Shown in pieces: positions 41,116 through 44,077 of a DNA stretch of 44,077 nucleotides. The stretch's first letter is position 1; each line of letters starts with the position of its first letter. The notes under the pieces were generated by a model, which searched no databases, was not told the DNA's origin, and was given only the letters and a program-made list of their open reading frames with translations. The stretch comes from DASPTR01 sp964475545 (GTDB lineage Archaea; Thermoproteota; Bathyarchaeia; Bathyarchaeales; Bathycorpusculaceae), in assembly GCA_964475545.1 (NCBI GenBank), contig CAYYXF010000004.1:1-44077 (forward strand). The letters are read 5' to 3'. The position numbers and the translations under genes are program-made.

Positions 41116-42171
41116 TTAGAACAATGCGTACGGATGAGAGGATCCGCCTGCGTGTAGCTTGCCTTTGATTGGGATTTCATGGCCGCATACTGGGCATCGC
41201 ATGTCTCTCGTTAGATTCCATTTCGTGATCTCGAAGCTGTAACGTTTGATCAGCATCTCATTGCAGTTTGGGCAGTACGTGTTCTCGCATGTGTGTCCGG
41301 GCACGTTTCCGATGTAAACATAGTTCAGCCCTGCATCCTTGGCTGCAACATATGTCTTCTCCAGGGTTTCGATGGTCGTAGCCGGAATCGTTGTCAACTG
41401 GTAGTCTGGGTGAAAACGCAGCAGGTGAAATGGCGTGTCCTTGCCAAGTGCATCCCTTATCCAAGTTGCAAGTTGCTTCACTTTCTCAATCGAGTCCCCG
41501 CTCTTCGGCACAACCAAGTTTGTGATTTCGATGTGAATGTCATTACGTTTCATCTCTTTCAAAGCCTGAAAGATAGGTTCAACTGAGGGGACCGCGGAAA
41601 AAGACTTATAGAATTCTGGGTCTGCGCCGCCTTTGAAGTCAACTGTTGCTGCATCCAAGTAAGGTGCGATGGTTTTCACTGCTTCTGGCGTCATGTATCC
41701 GTTGGTTACGAAAGTGTTGAAGAATCCGACTTGTCGTGCAAGCTTGGCTGTCTCGTAAGCGTATTCGAAGAATACTGTTGGTTCGGTGTAAGTGTAGCTT
41801 ATTCCTTGGCAGCCGTTGTCTCTTGCGGCTTTGACTACGTCTTCGGGGGGGAAATTATGGCCTGATATTTCCTTTTCTTGGCTGATCATCCAGTTGTCGC
41901 AGAATTGGCAGCGGAAGTTGCAGCCGACTGTTGCGATTGATAGTACGAGGGCTCCGGGGTTGAAATGTGAAAGTGGCTTCTTTGTTATGGGGTCTACGCT
42001 CGCTGAAATTGCCTTGGCATAGACAAGCGAAAAGAGGGTTCCGCCATCGTTCTTTCTTACTAGGCAGAAGCCTGTTCCGCCGTCGTTGATGAGGCATGTT
42101 CTTGCGCACAGATTGCAATGGACCTTTCTGTCTTCTTTCTTTTCGTAAAGCATGGCTTCATGAAGTGGCAT
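41116..42171 (-). CDS. amrS: AmmeMemoRadiSam system radical SAM enzyme
   Basis: A radical SAM protein of the AmrS group, 351 aa. N-terminal Cys pair HCNLCARTCLI, motif CNFRCQFC, conserved GISYTYTEPTVFFEY, and a C-terminal zinc-ribbon pair (CPNCNEML; CPVCGHEIP). It normally accompanies AMMECR1 and MEMO1-like proteins, which are not in the window, so this copy is separated from its usual partners. The reaction is unknown. ATG 42171 has GAAGGAG upstream with good spacing; a TATA-like ACCATATATTCC lies further up. It lies 48 bases after the RHH gene's stop. Confidence 0.92.
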   Translation of the reverse strand: MPLHEAMLYEKKEDRKVHCNLCARTCLINDGGTGFCLVRKNDGGTLFSLVYAKAISASVDPITKKPLSHFNPGALVLSIATVGCNFRCQFCDNWMISQEKEISGHNFPPEDVVKAARDNGCQGISYTYTEPTVFFEYAYETAKLARQVGFFNTFVTNGYMTPEAVKTIAPYLDAATVDFKGGADPEFYKSFSAVPSVEPIFQALKEMKRNDIHIEITNLVVPKSGDSIEKVKQLATWIRDALGKDTPFHLLRFHPDYQLTTIPATTIETLEKTYVAAKDAGLNYVYIGNVPGHTCENTYCPNCNEMLIKRYSFEITKWNLTRDMRCPVCGHEIPIKGKLHAGGSSHPYALF

Positions 42172-42219
42172 ATTGTGTTCTCCTTCAATCGCAAATCTAG
42201 GTCTTTTGGAATATATGGT

Positions 42220-42816
42220 TTATTCGCTTGTCTCTGTGCTTTTTTCTTCTTTTACTTCAAACACCAGCGGTGGGGACGTCGTTTTCGCGTCCAATTCGAT
42301 GCTGAGAAGATTTTCCAGAAAGCCTGCCCAGATTTGGGCTTCGTTGACAAACGGGGTTTTTATGAGTATGTACTTATCTCTCAGGTAGAAGTCTCCTAGT
42401 CCCTGCACTCGCAGGCGTTTGAAAACGTCTGGCCATTTTTCTCGGTCTGCTGCTTTGATGCCCAAAGTTGTTTCTACGGAAACTCTTAGGGCTTCTCCCA
42501 TGTTTTTGCCTATTTGCCGATATTTCTCTTTTGGCGCATTCTGAATGAGGATGTTGATAAGTTCGACGTTGACGAAGGCTACGCGGCTTATTCCGCAGTA
42601 GTATTCTCCTGGGAAGCGCCAATCATAGATCGTCATGCTTCTGTAAACGTCAAGCATTTTGGAGATGAGTGGTTTGATGCCTGGCTCCTTTCCTTCTCTG
42701 ATGAGGGAATCGATGAATTCTCTGTCTTCCTTGTCAAGGATTATTGTGGTTCGTTTGGCTGATTCCCCTTCTTTTCCGATCATTTCTTCAAGCTTTTTCT
42801 CTTTTTCATCCTGCAT
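42220..42816 (-). CDS. RHH-type N-terminus protein, possible regulator
   Basis: A protein of 198 aa: residues about 22-60 resemble a ribbon-helix-helix DNA-binding domain (RTTIILDKEDREFIDSLIRE, IKPLISKMLDVYRSM), and the C-terminal 130 residues are a separate domain with CGISRVAFVNVELINILIQNAP and DKYILIKTPFVNEAQIWAG. I do not recognise the C-terminal family. The frame opens at ATG 42837, but a TATA-like CATATAACA at 42839-42847 predicts transcription at about 42817, so ATG 42816 is leaderless and preferred. It sits upstream of amrS on the same strand and may control it (inference). Confidence 0.7.
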   Translation of the reverse strand: MQDEKEKKLEEMIGKEGESAKRTTIILDKEDREFIDSLIREGKEPGIKPLISKMLDVYRSMTIYDWRFPGEYYCGISRVAFVNVELINILIQNAPKEKYRQIGKNMGEALRVSVETTLGIKAADREKWPDVFKRLRVQGLGDFYLRDKYILIKTPFVNEAQIWAGFLENLLSIELDAKTTSPPLVFEVKEEKSTETSE

Positions 42817-42838
42817 ACGTATTATACCCTTCGGCATA

Positions 42839-42847
42839 TGTTATATG
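42839..42847 (-). promoter_or_regulatory. TATA box of the RHH-type gene
   Basis: CATATAACA on the minus strand, centred about 26 bases before ATG 42816, consistent with a leaderless message. Confidence 0.5.
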
Positions 42848-42878
42848 CTTTGCTATTATCCCTTCTGAGACCGAACGG

Positions 42879-42887
42879 CTTTTTATG
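42879..42887 (+). promoter_or_regulatory. TATA-like element before the sRNA candidate
   Basis: CTTTTTATG centred about 26 bases before 42907-42910, the 5' end of the candidate C/D box sRNA. Confidence 0.4.
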
Positions 42888-42906
42888 CAGTTCTCAACTA
42901 TTTTTG

Positions 42907-42965
42907 TTGCCGATGAAGAATCTTATTGTCTGAAAAGATGATGTACTCTAGGGTATCGGAGGCAG
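42907..42965 (+). ncRNA. candidate C/D box sRNA
   Basis: A 59-base stretch with the layout of an archaeal C/D box sRNA. 5' stem TTGCC (42907-42911); box C ATGAAGA (42913-42919, one change from RTGATGA); guide of 10 bases; box D' CTGA (42930-42933, exact); 4-base spacer; box C' ATGATGT (42938-42944, one change); guide of 12 bases; box D CGGA (42957-42960, one change); 3' stem GGCAG pairing with the 5' stem. Guide lengths and the 4-base D'-C' spacing fit known examples, and a TATA-like element lies at the right distance. Targets were not identified. Confidence 0.45.
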
Positions 42966-42978
42966 AAAACTTGCGTAT

Positions 42979-43212
42979 CTACGAAATAACCTTGTTCTTG
43001 ATCAAATATCCTATCAGCACCAATCCAACCGCGAACAGCACAAATCCGGAAACCACTGAAACGATTAGGTCCAGATTGAGAAAACGAGTGAGTACGTGAG
43101 CTAGGTATGGTCCGCCAAAAGTGAAGAGAGCTACCAAGACAACTAGCAGAGTATTTCGGAATCTCGTGTCAATTCTAGCTGGGCTGACCTTTTCTTGTTT
43201 TTGCTCACTCAT
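42979..43212 (-). CDS. small membrane protein
   Basis: A 77-residue protein: a polar N-terminus (MSEQKQEKVSPARIDTRF) followed by two hydrophobic segments (TLLVVLVALFTFGGPYLAHV; VVSGFVLFAVGLVLIGYLI) and a short basic end. ATG 43212 is preferred over the open-frame start at 43365, which would run into the PAC2 gene and gives an improbable N-terminus. It follows PAC2 by 44 bases on the same strand. Not recognised. Confidence 0.6.
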   Translation of the reverse strand: MSEQKQEKVSPARIDTRFRNTLLVVLVALFTFGGPYLAHVLTRFLNLDLIVSVVSGFVLFAVGLVLIGYLIKNKVIS

Positions 43213-43256
43213 GCCCTTCACTTTCCATTTTATTGGTTTAACATCAACGTTTTCTC

Positions 43257-43901
43257 TTATAACCCTTCCTTTACCTCGTTTCCGAGAGCTTTCATGAGGA
43301 ACTTGAAAACCGAAAAGCCGGCTCCGCGATCGGTTCGGAAGCCGCTTGTCGCACCAAGCAAGCATAGACCTTCTAATCCTCGTTCTTTCGCTAGACCCAG
43401 CATGAGACCTGTGGCTCCGACAATCCGTCCCTTGCTGTATATTACTGCACCCTTGTCCATGAACTCCTGCGCAAGTCTCGGTGAAGTCGCGGCCACGAAC
43501 ACCTGTGCTTTTTCTTCGTTCATGGGCATGCCGCCGATCGTTACTATGAGGCGGCAGCCGAATTTCTGGACAACATCGATTACTTCACCACAAATCGAGT
43601 AGTGGCCAAGCACATCGTCAAACGAGGGCTGCGCGTCTCCAGTCATTACTATGAAATTGTTTTTTTCCATAGGTGCAGCGAAAAACTCGTATCTGGGCAA
43701 GTGGCAGATGCCCTTTGAACTGACAGACACATAGTCTGGAAATGATGGCGAGAACAATTCCATGAAAGGTTTGGCTCCGCAGAACTTTATCAGAAGGTGA
43801 GCTGCAATCTTGCCTACATTTCCGAAGCCGGGAAGCCCCTGCACAAAAACTGGGTTCTCAAGAGTAGGCTTGGAAATCTGATGGAAATAGGTTTTGTCCA
43901 C
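43257..43901 (-). CDS. PAC2 family protein
   Basis: A 214-residue protein of the PAC2 family, related to proteasome assembly chaperones. Marks are VFVQGLPGFGNVGKIAAHLLI, LPRYEFFAAP, NNFIVMTGDAQPS and the later GRIVGATGLMLGLAKERGLEGLCLLGATSGF. Archaeal members may help proteasome assembly, but no proteasome gene is nearby. GTG 43901 has GGTG seven bases upstream. It is divergent from the tRNA at the window end. Confidence 0.9.
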   Translation of the reverse strand: MDKTYFHQISKPTLENPVFVQGLPGFGNVGKIAAHLLIKFCGAKPFMELFSPSFPDYVSVSSKGICHLPRYEFFAAPMEKNNFIVMTGDAQPSFDDVLGHYSICGEVIDVVQKFGCRLIVTIGGMPMNEEKAQVFVAATSPRLAQEFMDKGAVIYSKGRIVGATGLMLGLAKERGLEGLCLLGATSGFRTDRGAGFSVFKFLMKALGNEVKEGL

Positions 43902-43961
43902 TCTTTTTGCACCTAGCTCGATAATGTTTGGGCGGTACTAAAATGTTTTTACGATGAGAAT

Positions 43962-43973
43962 ACTAATATATGC
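43962..43973 (+). promoter_or_regulatory. TATA-like element of the initiator tRNA gene
   Basis: ACTAATATATGC, about 55 bases before the mature tRNA, gives a roughly 30-base 5' leader to be removed by RNase P. Confidence 0.4.
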
Positions 43974-44023
43974 AGGAAGGCATTTCCTAGAGGATTCGAG
44001 AAGGAATTGTTTAATCTGAGAGC

Positions 44024-44077
44024 AGCGGGGTGGGGTAGCCAGGATTAACCCGCTGGGCTCATAACCCAGAGATCGGT
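44024..44077 (+). tRNA. initiator tRNA-Met (CAT), 3' end beyond the window
   Basis: AGCGGGG acceptor 5' strand at 44024-44030, D-stem GGGT pairing with ACCC (44033-44036, 44048-44051), anticodon stem CTGGG/CCCAG around loop CTCATAA with anticodon CAT at 44060-44062. The three consecutive G-C pairs next to the anticodon loop mark an initiator. The first three T-stem bases (GGT) are the last in the window; no intron is seen in the part present. Confidence 0.92.

Noticed and set aside
1..44077. CRISPR array, prophage, toxin-antitoxin or defence island
   Set aside because: No regularly spaced repeats, no phage structural or integrase genes and no recognisable defence genes were seen.

Overview
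The window is archaeal chromosomal DNA. It carries archaeal/eukaryal-type information genes (ribosomal protein S26e, aEF1B, CDC48-type AAA ATPase, FEN1, Pth2, archaeal TruD, Trm5, RtcA), an archaeal-lipid geranylgeranyl reductase and an archaeal-type CDP-alcohol phosphotransferase. It has TATA boxes about 25 bases before start sites, many TTG/GTG starts, and an initiator tRNA with three G-C pairs in the anticodon stem. Gene content and moderate GC suggest a Thermoproteota/Bathyarchaeia-like organism; this is inference from gene content, not from a marker phylogeny. Most of the window is ordinary core genome with short intergenic gaps. I see no CRISPR array, prophage, intact insertion sequence or defence island.

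Layout. 1-2445: a minus-strand run of three CBS-domain genes. 2.6-6.9 kb: S26e, a CDP-alcohol phosphotransferase, a DUF1805 protein, family 4 uracil-DNA glycosylase, a broken methyltransferase, an HTH regulator and a membrane-anchored protein. 6.9-7.4 kb: the only gap over 300 bases. 7.4-12.2 kb: EamA transporter, B3/B4-domain protein, pyrF, a 50-codon ribbon-helix-helix gene overlapping a methyltransferase, and an enlarged GMP synthase ATPase subunit. 12.2-17.1 kb: small proteins (one possibly arcadin-1-like), acylphosphatase, RtcA, a methyltransferase and Trm5. 17.1-21.9 kb: DUF371, GNAT, an HTH/S-layer-like regulator, glmS and a second GNAT. 22-25.1 kb: pcm interrupted by about 32 bases, trpB2, fen.

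25.3-31.4 kb is a compact translation/protein-quality block: zinc-finger protein, aEF1B, CDC48, a small winged-helix-like protein, geranylgeranyl reductase, Pth2, TruD. 31.5-36 kb: MFS transporter, M29-type aminopeptidase, a DUF4443 HTH protein with a damaged N-terminus and a large palindrome, and a GPN-loop GTPase. 36-39.8 kb: a CinA-type protein, a zinc ribbon and a three-gene ABC-2 exporter operon. 39.9-44.1 kb: two radical SAM enzymes, an RHH-type protein, a candidate C/D box sRNA, a small membrane protein, a PAC2 protein and the 5' part of initiator tRNA-Met.

The observations most worth a second look are: the 32-base hairpin-forming insertion in pcm; the candidate C/D box sRNA with its own TATA box at 42.9 kb; a perfect 22-base palindrome at the frameshifted start of the DUF4443 gene; a dispersed repeat downstream of two minus-strand genes 36 kb apart; two compensating single-base frameshifts in one methyltransferase; and an SD-overlapping palindrome that fills much of the ABC operon leader. 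Three broken or shifted genes in 44 kb could reflect real decay, RNA-level processing or assembly errors, and the sequence alone does not decide between these.
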